From Polytrichum commune (taxonomy: Eukaryota > Streptophyta > Polytrichopsida > Polytrichales > Polytrichaceae), in contig OX485806.1 of the NCBI GenBank assembly GCA_950295325.1, forward strand, positions 38,812,001-38,876,000: DNA of 64,000 nt, written 5' to 3'. Shown here piece after piece: positions 1 to 12,011 of this stretch. The position numbers and the translations under genes were made by a program. The first letter of the stretch is position 1. Each line of letters starts with the position of its first letter. The notes under the pieces were generated by a model, which was not told the origin of the DNA, did no database searches, and saw only the letters and a program-made list of their open reading frames with translations.

Positions 1-1247
1 TTGGCTATCTCCCAACCTAGGACTTGGCTATGGCCTTTCAAATATCACTAATGATGACTACGTCCATCTCAAGCCCTCTTAGTCCATTCAATTCCACTTT
101 AGCTATTGGATTTTTATCTCTCTATGCTAAAACTAAATCATCTCTGAACCACTTCACTAATCAAATGTGCACCTTTATCCTTTATGAATTATTGCCTCCT
201 CTCATGTCATTAACTTTATTCTTTCTTCTTCTGCATGGAAGATGCTTTCCTCATTGCTTGTCTCTTGAGCTTAAATCATTGTTCATACATATGGCTCAAA
301 AACTTATTCAAACTATTCAAACTATTGGAGAATCTCTTATCTCATTCCTTTCCTTTGAGTCAATTGCCCATTCTTGGACTCCAATGGCTTCTAATTTTTT
401 ACAATTCATCGCGATCACATAAACTCTCAAGGCTATCGCCTAAGGATGTCACAATCAAATTTTACTATGGCTCTCACGGCCTTCAATCTCTCTTTCCCAA
501 GCATTAATATACAACTCCCTCTCATACTATCGCGTTTTTGTCCATTCTCACGACTTTGTTAAGGTCATGTTGTCACAACCAACATGTTTCTTACCATCTT
601 TTACTCGTTTTTCTTCTTCCTCGGCCTATCGCCATAGCTTTTTTTTTTTTTTTTTTCTTTTTATTGACGCTCAACTTTGATTATCATAATCTTTGACTAA
701 CTCTATCTTAATCCTTGTAATCCTCTTGTCTAGAGTCATGGTTATAGCCATTGCTCTCACACATTCAATACCTCTCATACACTTCAAAATACATACAATC
801 AATAATCAATATGCCCATTCAAACCCGTCAAGATAGTTGTTCATTGAAGCCATTCATTCACTCTCGATATCAAAGTTACCAATAGATTTTAGAGTCCAAA
901 TCACTTAGATTTGTTTACCTAATTCCTATGTCCTCAAGCATCTTACTTGGAACTGGCCTAACATCTATTCATTTGAACTCAGTCTATGAGATTCAATCAT
1001 TTCATAAACCTATTGCTCCTCTATTGAGACTATGCACTATTTCTAATATGTCTCTTCTACTATTAACCTTTCCCTTATGGAAGTGAAAGGGATGAGAAGG
1101 TGTAGTAATTGATTTGAAGCGGCTTTATTCCTACTATGGATGACAATTCAACTACCATGTGTAGGAAGAAAAAAATAGAACTTTAGAATTTCCCGCTTGG
1201 ATCAGGCTATAGCCAAAATGTGGCTTACAAACCCCCAATCCTCCTTT
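1..1247. other. AT-rich sequence, no gene recognised
   Basis: An open frame of about 130 codons runs at 24-422 on the plus strand, but it is rich in Ser, Leu, Phe and Ile without any motif I recognise. That is typical of chance frames in T/C-rich DNA. A pure T tract lies near 638-656. Short stretches read like decayed element DNA, but I cannot assign a family. Confidence 0.4.
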
Positions 1248-1272
1248 ACACACACACACACACACACACACA
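1248..1272. repeat. (CA)n microsatellite
   Basis: About twelve uninterrupted CA units, seen directly. Confidence 0.95.
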
Positions 1273-3115
1273 TCATGCATAGGTTTAAGTGAAAGTGATT
1301 CAAAACTATATGCTAACTTTGAATTTTGTGAAGAAAAAAATCATAAACATTTGAAAAACACACTAATCTACAAAGCCAAGTAATTTATGTTAACAAAAAG
1401 AAAAATCATGAAAGTCTACATATTTTAGAAGATGGTGCAAGTAGTGTGCAAGTAGATATATTGATTTTTTTTAAACATGATAAATTTACATTGAATTTAT
1501 TTTTTCCACAAATTCTTGTAATGGTGCCCTCAAGTTCATGCTGAATTCAAGGAATATGACAAAAATCCAACTTCAAAATATTTAAGGTCATGAAATCTAC
1601 ATTCAAAACCAACTTTAGCCATTACCTTTTGAGCAATACTTCTAATGATAAGTTTTGAAGATCTCATCTTGATATTCTATATTTAAGTATTTAATATAAC
1701 AATAGAGGCCACCAAACATAACAATAGAGGGCACCATGAAAAATTCCAATTTAAACAACACTTTGCTACTAATTCTAGGCATTTGACCCAAAAAAAATTA
1801 TGTTTTTAGAATATTGAAGTTCTTTTCCGTATACTTGACCGTGCTTGCTCTCTATCCCCAATCTTGATAACAATGAACTACAAAGTATGGTACATTTGAG
1901 GGACATTTGTAATCATTTAGAGAGAGAGAGATGTGCTTCTCATGCAACTTTTTGCCTTCTAAAGTAGATGTGCCTAATTCTCACGCAACTTATGTATTAA
2001 AAACGTGCCTTTCATATCCCCCCACTCCTCACACACACATGTTTTTAAGAGTGTGTGTAAATATAACTCATTGATGAGACTTGTAACTAGATTCGGAATG
2101 AGAGTACCAAGTCATTTGCTTAAAGTTATGAATCCAAATATTTCTATCATAATCTAGGAATTTTGTCACATGGTCAAATTACATTTGTGAAGTTATTTGC
2201 TCATAATTTGCATAACTCATACTCTAGGGGCTAAGGGGGTGGCCTCTTATTGAAATCCTAAATGATATGCACGGGTGACTGTGAAAATATAACCCCTAAA
2301 TATGAGAAACTTAAAGACAGAAAAATGAATGTATATGTATTAATGGTAGGCTAGAAAATGAATTCATGAATTCATATTATTTATACTAAGCTTTTCAATT
2401 TGATGTGGTAAATGTTTCCACTACAAACACCATATATATTTCATGAAATAAATAGGTCTTAGATTACATGTACAATCCATTGTCACTTTCCAATGAGATT
2501 GTCATTGAACAATATTTCATCCATAAGATGTAACTCATTACAATTTGACTTTAAAACACATGTCATTGAAGCTCAGGCAATAATAGCATCTAAATTACCA
2601 TCATACGAAGAATTGAATTAAAAGTCGGATTGACCTTTTGAATTTCTAAAAGAAGACATGTCTTATCTTTCTAAGTGCATATGCAATGATATCTCCACAA
2701 TTGCATAAAAAACACAAAGACAAAAGCAAAGTAACTCATCGGCTATTTGGAGAGCAAGATTCAAGGGAGTTGATGAGTGCCCCAAGAACCTCTAGTTTGG
2801 AAAACCTAGAACTCAAATGCAAACCCTAACTAGAGTAGTAAGTCATTGGTGACTATTACCAGATGACAACAATGAATGAAATTATATATTAGATGAATTA
2901 GCACATAACCTGTTGAATTTTCTCTAACCCTTCGGGCCCCTTTTGTATTGCCTTTACTACAAAAATCATGATAGTCTTTTTGGATGTATATACTAGAGAG
3001 AAAAAATATACATATCCCTTATGTATACTATGTACTCTAATGCATGGTATAATACCCCTTGTTACACTCATGTGGGTTTGTATGTGGTAAGATGAGTCCA
3101 TCTCATATGTTCTAA
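1273..3115. other. Intergenic DNA, nothing recognised
   Basis: AT-rich, with a short AG tract near 1919-1930 and many stops in all frames. No terminal repeats or coding signal were found. Confidence 0.5.
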
Positions 3116-3725
3116 GAGGTTGTTTACACCATGGACCATGAATTCGTCCTAAGGCCTTGTAAAATTTGTGATTGGTTGTTGAAATCGTCCCGGGACCACT
3201 AAGGAAAAAATGCCCGAGTGACCATGGAGTTCAAGGTCCCCAAAAGACATATTTTAAGGTCTACATTATCCACTAACACGGTTCAATGAGTTTTGCAATG
3301 GGAGAGGCAAAAGAGGTGCTCTAGTAGAAAAAGGCAAGGACCATGGCGGAGAAATGCTACTATAATAGATTTTTAATGAATTTTTTTTGGGGGAAGAGAA
3401 GACAAAGTCAAGAGAATGGTCAAGTTCTCATTTTGATTTTGTTTGTTTGTTTTTTTTTTTTTTTTTTTTTTTCCCCCCCCCCCCCCCCTCGTCCCCAACA
3501 AAACTACCCTTTTTGAGCATATATACTAAAAAGGTGCATTCACTTTTTGGTGCATGGTTATTCCTCTTGGTCCACATTCAGTTTACACCTGATGAGGGGC
3601 CCAAAAGATTTGTAAATTGGTTTTTTTTAAGAAATCAGACCATAGAAGTTCGACCATGAGGTCGAACCATGAAAAATTACCATCCTCCATGGTTTGACTT
3701 CATGGTCCATGGTGTAAACCAACCC
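3116..3725. mobile_element. Non-autonomous TIR element (PIF/Harbinger-like), 610 bp
   Basis: The two ends are inverted copies of each other over about 27 bp and share GTTTACACCATGGACCATGA. The left flank is TAA and the right flank TAG, which fits a TWA duplication with one change. The interior has no coding potential, and the open frame at 3387-3659 crosses a homopolymer block. The family call rests on the GGGTTGG-type terminus and the trinucleotide flanks. Confidence 0.6.
3450..3488. repeat. T-tract followed by C-tract
   Basis: About 23 T followed by 16 C inside the miniature element at 3116-3725. Such tracts are length-unstable and also prone to sequencing error. Confidence 0.9.
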
Positions 3726-3785
3726 TAGGTTATAAGGAAAGAGCATGAAGTTGTACATGGTACACGTACATAATAAAGCTACATA

Positions 3786-4965
3786 CAATCTAACCTTGAT
3801 AATGTCACACCATCCGTTTCACCAAAAAGAGTGATATAAACAAGGTGTGACATATTTGATAATGTCACATTTTGAAGATTTGTGCATAATGTGATATTAT
3901 CAAAAAAATAGGTAGAAAATCAAAATAAAATTACAATGTAAAAAAAAAATAACAAATACGAGACTTCAATATTACCAAATTCACAAAGCTCTACAACAAT
4001 GCCAACGAAGGCTTACAAGAGCAAAAAACCAGCCAATCACTAGCTTCCAATGTAGCAACAACAACAACAAAAACAACAACACAACGAAGAACACCTGCAC
4101 TGCAAACCAATTGAACTAATTCAGCTTAAGTCGACATTGCTCTGTACCTGGACCAACTTAGCTAAACCATAGAACTTAACTTCCTGAATTACTTCACACA
4201 AGCCGAAACCCTCATGATCAATTCTGGAATACACAACATGCAGGTGATGGCATTGGTGTCTTCCACACGCAATACCTATATGCTCACTCCTAATTTCCGT
4301 GTTCCCATCTATGAGAGAAAGCTAGAAATAGAGCCGAGAAGGTTATCTCCAAAACTAGGAAACGAATCAGATGGGCGCCCAAACTAATTAACCAGTGATA
4401 AATAACCCTCTAACTTAGTTTATAGATTTTGCTAAACAAAATTGGGGATCTCCCTCTACTTCCCAAATGTGAGTACCTTCTAGAAACCCCAATTCTAGCT
4501 CCGTGAAGCAAAATTCCTTGGTTTCTTCTTCTTCTTCTTGTGCCCACATGCGTGAACACCGTGAAAAGACACACAGTTGAACACATGTGACGGAAGGTGG
4601 GGTGCATAGAGGCCGAGAAGTCTTGACAGTGCCGTGAAAAGACAACACCTTTGAGTGCCGTGTATAGACAGCACCGTTCAAGGTTGGTGCACGATCAAGT
4701 TCCAAGAATAGCATTGCATTTATCATAGGGGCGGCGCATGACTTTTTCGGCTACTTCAATATGTCCATCCAACCATCACATACAATCCATCCATACTTGG
4801 TATTATCACATTTACACGACGGATTTTGGAAAAAAATAGTGACATTACCAAGGGTGATAGGGATAATAACGAGGGAGTTTTACACTATGAAAATTGGTTT
4901 CAAACTTTTAGGTGACAATATCAAGGTGTTCTATTAACAAGGGTGACATTATCAAGGTTAGACTA
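3786..4965. mobile_element. Pogo/Tigger-like TIR element, long copy (1180 bp)
   Basis: The left end reads CAATCTAACCTTGATAATG and the right end is its near-perfect inverted copy, both flanked by TA. About 230 bp at the right end and 190 bp at the left end match, in reverse complement, the element at 53920-54524. The middle (about 3970-4735) has no counterpart in that copy. TA duplication and a CAGT-type terminus followed by AACCT are typical of the pogo branch of Tc1/mariner. No transposase is present. Minus-strand frames at 4410-4726 are unrecognised. Confidence 0.7.
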
Positions 4966-5022
4966 TATCGCTTGCATGATAAAAGTACATGTTTTACCTT
5001 CACTCTCGAAAGTTGAGAACTA

Positions 5023-5395
5023 CACAAGATATGGTATTTAGTGTCACCAATTCTAATTGTCTTGCTCAACACTAATTGTAAACCGCCTGTGTAAACCTAA
5101 CATTATTTTTCATTCCTTTAACAAAAAGAAGAAGTACAATGTTGTAATTATCGTCACTAACTAAGTGATTTTCCATCCAAATTTCAATCGATTATGAAAA
5201 TATTACATTACGGACATGTTAGGATGCATAATATTTTAAACTTTGTTGCAATGATATATTGGCATTTGGATAAACTGAAAGTAAGTTGGGATGATAATAT
5301 TTGTAAATTTTATTCATAAAAAGTGTCAATTAAAAAGTTACCACATTGACATAAAATACCATATGACACTGAATACAATATTTAGTGTACTGGTG
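5023..5395. mobile_element. TA-flanked miniature element, CACCAAATAT family (copy 1)
   Basis: TA flanks both ends. The termini are CACAAGATATGGTATTTAGT and, inverted, CACCAGTACACTAAATATTG. The body is similar to the copy at 24981-25324. There is no coding potential. The TA duplication suggests Tc1/mariner relatives, but the terminal sequence is not the standard Stowaway one. Confidence 0.65.
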
Positions 5396-6966
5396 TAGGA
5401 AATCAGTTTGCTTGGCATGACTTCAATGATAATTAGTGGACACAACATCCATTTTGTGGGAACAATTCATATAGGTGGGCAACATATATGCATCACTTGA
5501 TTTCTTTTCAAACTTAGAAAAACATAACATGCATATTCATATATAAATAAATATGAAGGTAAAAACATGGCTTATAAACTATGTAAAAAACACAATGTTG
5601 TTTATCTTGTATGATCATTCTTGTGATCGGCAGTCAAGGGCGAATTATCATTTTATATAGAGCCAATCTAGATATAAGTAAGAAATACATTTGGGGTCAT
5701 AAACATTCATAACATTATTCAGATCCATAACAATGTTCTGTGGGACTAACAATATTCCACATAATATTCAAGGAATATTCTCCACATTCAAACATTATGA
5801 GTAGGATTTGAATTTTGAAGTTTTTTTCCACTATGATCTTTGTACAAACCATCCCTTGTCTAGCAAGTGCCTTCTTCAACCACACTATGTTTACTCAGAT
5901 CGATTGAACAAAGATGTTATAACATTATTAATTTTTGTGTTCCTTTGCTCATTCTCAATAAATGAGATGCCATATTCCATGGGGACCTTGCTACAAACTT
6001 CACTTGAAACCATAATTTTTTAAAATCAATGCATGTTCTTCCTAGTCCTGGACCAAATTAGTCTCATGCCTAGGATGAGTGATAGGTATAACTTAGCAAT
6101 GTTATGTCCTATAGTGAACATAACAATCTATTTAATGTCTCCAACTTCACCGTTACATCATATCATTGCAAGTTCTTTGGCGGCAGTTTACACTCAAGAC
6201 CCAATGGTAGCCCACTATGTGGATGAGCCTAGTTTAGAGAACTCATGGTAGCCGTTTGTTTTTAAGGTTTGGGTTTCTGAGTATCGAGCTTGGTAAAATT
6301 CATTGTGTTTGCCGCAATTACTTTGGCAATGACCTCGGTAATTGCCTTTCAAATGAGCCAAAAATCATCCCCACAAACCACCAAAACACATGGAGTTGGG
6401 GGTAATTTGCTACAATAGAGTTATCCGTAAAGTCCCTTGGAGAGGGACGAAACCGTGGGCTTGGATCCTTCTTTCTTTGAGAAAGCTTTCTATTAAGAGC
6501 TCGTTAGCTTGTTGTGTTTTGAAGATTATTTTGAAAGTTGGGTGAAACTTATGAGACTTCCTTTTTCCACCTCTCAAACTTTGTGAGAATTTTAGGATCT
6601 GTAATAGGGTATGCTCATGGAATTCACTATCCTAAATCTTGGATCACCATATGCAAGGCTAACTTGGGCCACTCATCCTAGTAAGAAAACCCAGAAAGTT
6701 GATTTTAAATAGCCCGATACCACTCTTTTGTGTATGGTACTTTAAACATCGAGAAAACTTGGATGGCTTTGTGTTAATTAATAAACTCATGGTCCGGGAC
6801 TAAACCCATGGTTTCATCTACATACTTTATGAATAACTCTAATGAGTACTGGAATGCATGCCATATAGATGGGATCCCAACCTTCCCCTAAAACCGTTCC
6901 TTCAAATATAAAATAACCTCCACCGTGATCCCGGGTTTCAATGGACAATATCCTCCCCCCTACGAG
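5396..6966. other. Intergenic DNA, no gene recognised
   Basis: Plus-strand frames at 5808-6023 and 6033-6251 (71 and 72 codons) have no recognisable motif or support from neighbouring sequence. No transposon ends were found. Confidence 0.45.
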
Positions 6967-8124
6967 CCTTTTGGGGGAGGTAGATATGGGTAGGGGCAGC
7001 TGCCCCACAAAGAAATCGAGATTTTTAGGACCCAATTGAAAACCCTGCCCAACTTCGAAAAAACCATCGCCTTGTATTCTTGAAGGCCACTTCTCCACAA
7101 ATCCCATATTGAGTGCACTTCACCTTCAAAGTCCAAAATCCTATATATATATATATTCACTTCCATTGAGTAAATAAGCAATTGATTGGGTTTCATTTTC
7201 GAAGTGAAAACATCAATAAAGCATGTAATTAACTTGGAAGTCAAAGATATTACAAAAATCCTCGTTAGCATTGATATTATAATTTTTGTGACTTAGCATT
7301 GATGGGACTTTTGTCATTCTAAAGTGGAACTATAATTAGTCATCTATTTTCAATATGTTAAATTTATAATATTTTAGTTAATGCCTTCTAATTTCACAAA
7401 GTATTCATACACATTCAAACAAATTAAGTGTGATCAAATGTAATTAAGTCTAATTAACTGTATTAGAAGGTAATTGAGCACAAAGCCTAGGTTTCTACAA
7501 GTATTCATACAAGTATTCGCACTAATTGAGCCTGATTATATGCAAGTAAGTGCACTCAGCCTAATTGAGTGTAATGAAGCCTAAACAAGTGTAATCAAGG
7601 CACTCAATTACCTTCTAACACAGTTAATTAAACTTAATTAAATTCAATCTCACTTAATTAGTTTAAATGTGTATGAATACTTTGTAAAAGTAGAAGGCAT
7701 TAACTAAAACATCATAAAATAAACATACTAAAAAACAAAACACTAATATTAGTTCCAATTTATAATGACAAAGACCCTTTCAATGATAAGTCACAAATAT
7801 TACAACCTCAATGCTTATGAGGATTTTGTAATATCTTTTACTTCCAAGATGATCACATGCTTCATTGATGGTTTCACTTCGAAAACGAAATCCTAACCAA
7901 TTGCTTATTTACTCAATGAAAATGAACACACATATATTGGATTTTGGACCTTGAAGGTGAAGTACACTCAATATCAGATTTGTGGAGAAGTGACCTCCAA
8001 AAATACAAAGACAATGATTTTTTCAAAGACAGGCAGGACGAAAAGAAGTTTTCGGTCGGGTCCAAAAAATCTCGATTCTTTTGTGGGGCAGCTGCCCTTG
8101 CCCGTATCTACCTCCCCCAAAAGG
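6967..8124. repeat. Large imperfect palindrome (arms about 515 and 521 bp, loop about 122 bp)
   Basis: The sequence 6967-7481 reappears inverted at 7604-8124. Landmarks are CCTTTTGGGGGAGGTAGATA with GGGGCAGCTGCCCC at the outer ends, the AAGTGAAAACATC block, and the AGAAGGTAATTGAG block next to the loop. The arms differ by scattered substitutions and small indels (I estimate about 80% identity). It could be a fold-back or long-hairpin transposon. I see no target duplication. Open frames in both arms are the same repeat read on opposite strands, not genes. Confidence 0.85.
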
Positions 8125-8385
8125 ATATTTGTCCGCCCCAAGTGTTCATTGTTGGGGGTCGGAGTCGTGAATTAGGCTGGCAATGGGATAAGGATTGGGC
8201 TTCATGCAATGGACGGCTCATGTGAAGGTCAAAAAGCAGCTTGGGCAAACCTGAAAGTCTTTCAAGAGGCTCGAAAGGACACTTCCACAAGAGGCTTCCA
8301 TCTTTTTATAAACGATTTCACTCCACAAATAACATTAAAAACTTCGAATTTGTTAGTCAAGTCTACACCGAATATCCCGATTACT

Positions 8386-8569
8386 GTGTGTCGTTATATG
8401 GAGTCACGCAGTGCTATAACTTACTATATGAGAGGGTAATACTTTACCAAGCAAAGTTATTTATGTTTTTCATAATGTCTAAGCAACCTATCGAGCTTTA
8501 GTTTGGAAAATTTGAACTCACAAGTAAGATGTTATTGCATTGCATCACTCCGAATAGTGTAACACACAC
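8386..8569. mobile_element. Small TIR element, GTGTGGGTTACCATTTGGA family (copy 1, 184 bp)
   Basis: The left end, GTGTGTCGTTATATGGAGTC, is mirrored by an inverted copy ending in the ACTCCGAATAGTGTAACACAC block. Relatives are at 17987-18168 and 38627-38818, with similar lengths (182 and 192 bp) and the shared internal GTTACGCANTGCTATA-type motif. There is no coding potential. Confidence 0.6.
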
Positions 8570-8873
8570 TGATCGTAATAATCGATGTAGTTGGAATGAA
8601 TTGATCGACCCTCAACCTTGTAGGGAACTTGTTTTTAACTTAATGTGCTATAACTTACTGTACGAGAGGGTAATACTTTACCAAGCAAAGTTATTTATGT
8701 TTTTCATAATGTCCAAACAACCTATCGAGATTTAGTTTGGAAAATTTGAACTCACAAGTAAGATGTTATTGCATTGCATCACTCCGAATAGTGTAACACA
8801 CACTGATCGTAATAATCGATGTAGTTGGAATGAATTGATCGACCCTCAACCTTGTAGGGAACTTGTTTTTAAC
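8411..8873 (+). repeat. Tandem duplication, 234-bp period, two copies
   Basis: The block beginning GTGCTATAACTTACT at 8411 recurs at 8645 almost unchanged through GGGAACTTGTTTTTAAC (ends 8639 and 8873). It duplicates most of the miniature element plus about 70 bp of flank. The near identity points to a recent event. Confidence 0.92.
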
Positions 8874-8878
8874 AAAGA

Positions 8879-9900
8879 TGTTTCATCCAAGATGGGCGAG
8901 TTTACATAGACACCATGAACGCCAATCCTTCAAGTTGAATCTCGTACACTATGGTCATTTTTTTTCTAGACAACTGTAGCCATCGCTTCAAAAAAGAGTG
9001 TGATTGATGCTCAATGTTTAGAGTGTATTGTAGCTCTACAACGTGCTACAAGGCAATGTTTACAGTGATGTTCGGTTGGATTGCACCATGCTAATTTAGC
9101 ACCACGTTCAACACTATTTAGGTTGTTATTGTATCCTTGATCTTGGTATTTTTTACCTAATGCAATTGGAGTAATTTATCTTCCATGTCCAAGGTTTATA
9201 TACATGTCGTAAATGTAGTTGGGAGAGCCTCGTGGTAGATCATACATCTACTATCATGGGTAGGTTTTCATCGTTTAGTCAAAGTAGGGTAGTCCATAAA
9301 CAAGGTATTTGTTGTATCAAAGGAGGGCTATTATATATGTATATATATATATATAGAGAGAGAGAGATCCACCACAACAGATGATGTGACCAAAGACATG
9401 GTGTGGTTTATTATTGGTACCTAAAATTTTGAAATTTCTTAGAGATAATTTTTTATGTATAAAATATGCCATATTGGAGTATACTAATGTAATATTCTAT
9501 ATAACACACCCATTATTTTTAGATATAATATACCATGTGGGATAAATTTTCTTCATATTGATAATGAAGCATTTGTGTATTTTTTGTGCCATCGAGTGTG
9601 TAATGACAACATCTATGAAACCTAGTTTATTGAAGTTTATAAATTATGGATGTTAATACAAAAGCAATTGTCATTTGGATCTCAATGTTTCTTGGTGCAT
9701 TCCTTGATATCTTAGTCTTAGTTTTGACACTCAAACCACTAGAAAGATCTTTGTCTTGATATTTGGATTTCATTTTAAAAATTTACTTCAATTTGTTATA
9801 ATAGATTAAGGGGCTGAAAAATATCCCCCTTTTCAATTTATAAGTAAATACATGGACCCTTAAAACACCATGAATTAGATAAATAAGCAATTGAATGGTA
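8879..9900. other. Intergenic DNA with (TA)n(GA)n microsatellite
   Basis: An AT repeat followed by an AG repeat occupies 9331-9367. Nothing else is recognised. Confidence 0.6.
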
Positions 9901-10330
9901 TGTTTAATTAGTATAGGCTATCAAAATACCCCCTACCATAGTACCCCTTAGTCGCACGTGATATACAAACCTCCCCAAGGAATCATGCCTATGGAGATCA
10001 AGCATATTTTTATTTATTCGTTAGTAACCATGTTTATGATTACAATAAAATGACATGTCCCTACAAACCTATCCCTAGTGTCATTGAATGATCACGTGGT
10101 CTTAAGAAGATGAATGCTCTGTTTAATTAGTCTGGGCCATCAAAATTCACCCCCTACAATAATATCCCTCAGCCACACGTGATATACAACCCTCCCCAAG
10201 GAATCACGTCCATGTGGATCAAACACATATTTATTTATTCACTCTTAACCATATTTTTAATTATAACAAATTGATATGTACCTATAAACCAAGACCTAGT
10301 TTCATTGCATGATCGTGCGGGCTCAAGAAG
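9901..10330 (+). repeat. Direct repeat, 219-bp period, two copies
   Basis: TGTTTAATTAGT starts a unit at 9901 and again at 10120. Each contains the CCCC..ACCATAGTACCCC..CACGTGATATACAA core and a CTCCCCAAGGAATCA stretch. The copies are clearly diverged. Confidence 0.8.
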
Positions 10331-10566
10331 ATTGTATGTTACATGGTAATATAATGTTATAATGTAACTTGGATCTAGTGTCAGTACGGAATCACGTGGT
10401 CTAAAGAGGATTGTATGTTGCAGGGAATATAATGTTATAATATAACTTGGATCCAGTGTCATTACAGGATCACGTGATGTTAAGAGGACTGTATGTTACA
10501 TGGTAATATAATGTTATAATATAACTTGGATCTAGTGTCATCACGGGATCATGTGGTCTTAATACT
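10331..10566 (+). repeat. Tandem repeat, about 79-bp period, three copies
   Basis: Units start at ATTGTATGTT (10331, 10410) and its variant (10488). Each carries ATAATGTTATAATATAACTT and a GATCACGTGG-like motif. The CACGTG core is a G-box/E-box sequence, but no gene starts nearby, so a regulatory role is not supported. Confidence 0.85.
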
Positions 10567-11699
10567 ATGTGCTACATGATCGCAAGGTCATTAGAACATT
10601 ATATGATCTACTACAATAATACATTTCCAATTCACATCCATAGACTATAAAACCATATAATGAAAAGAACTAGTAGTAAGACCCCAAAATTCATGTAATG
10701 TGGCAACGATTCATGATCTTCGCAGTGATTTTAGATAGTGTACTGCAATTAGGTACAAGCTGCCTTACCTTATTCAACTCATATTGTAAATTGACATATG
10801 GATTGTGAGAGATGTTTTCCATGAGAGTTGACATCAAGCTAGATTGAAAACACATTTATTTACTCATTATTTGTGTGGTTGATGACCATGACAAACGGAT
10901 AGTTAACTTTAAAAAAAGGTGGATACTAAACCTCCACATGCAACTGGTTCCAACTTTTTGGGTTTCATGTGTCAAAAGTATGGTGTTTTTTTTATCACAA
11001 CAACTTAATATCATAAAAAATTAAAACCGAGAGTGTTAGACCTATGTTTTCACATCCCTTTGTAGTTCATAATCGTTGGATAGAACAACTGTGTTGATGG
11101 ATGCGATGATGGGGCGAGGTTCATGTGGGGAGAGAGGGAATTATCATGTACAAGAGTACCTCTATCCATCCAACATAAAATCATGAACCCCTAAAGGTTT
11201 GTTGCCAATTCATCTCAGATGACCTTGTGTAACTAAATTGGGCTCTGTACAGCTAATTCTGATGTCAAATCGCCAAAAACCAAGTAACCTCCGAGCTAAT
11301 ACTTTGTCAGGGCTTTTATGCTGGATGAATGAGAGGCACGCTTGTATGCGGCAATTCCTTCTCTCCGTGGAGCGGAATATCACCTCGATTTACAAGTGTC
11401 TGTACAGTGACTTAGATAAAAATCCATCAAAAAGATAAGCTTGCCAACTGAATTCTCGAAGTTTTTTGCACAAGATTTTTGCAACGAAAACCAAAGAGCT
11501 TATTTACTGGTTGCGGGTTGGCTGGCCTGTCCCGGAGGATCCTGAGCCGCTCAGCCATTGAACCTTAGTCCTACAAGTTCTCGGTAGACTCCTGGCAGGT
11601 TTGTCACCAGAAGGGTAGTGAAAGGTTTACCTCTACTTACATATATGAGAAAGTAGTCCTTTTTAACGCAATCGAGCGTTTTGAGAGTTTCGGAGAAGA
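10567..11699. other. Intergenic DNA, no gene recognised
   Basis: Only short frames occur (for example 11238-11438 plus and 11551-11808 minus), with no motifs and no element ends. The 3' part may contain the promoter of the locus that follows, but I cannot identify a TATA box with confidence. Confidence 0.4.
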
Positions 11700-11976
11700 G
11701 AAGAGAAGCCTGAGAAAAGAGATTCGTGGAACTTCTACTTGTTCTTCTACTTCTTCGGTGGGAGGTCACCAAGGCACAAAAGCAAGCTTCTGTTGTTATC
11801 CCCAACAAGCTTTGTTCACAGAGTCCGAAAGTGCACGGAAAGTTTCTTCAGTGTAATAGACGTAAGAGAAGGCGAGAAGAGAGAAAAGTTCCTCCTTCGG
11901 TGGGTTGTGATGCAGTACATGCTTTTGTTGTTACCTTACCTCAGCAAACTTTGTCAGATTTTGGGTTGAAGACGAG

Positions 11977-12011
<35 letters not shown>

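Noticed and set aside
3387-3659. 90-codon open frame on the plus strand
   Set aside because: It is created by the T-tract and C-tract (runs of Phe and Pro) inside a miniature element.
10331-10566. CRISPR-like array
   Set aside because: The repeats are directly adjacent, about 79 bp, without unique spacers, in a plant nuclear context.
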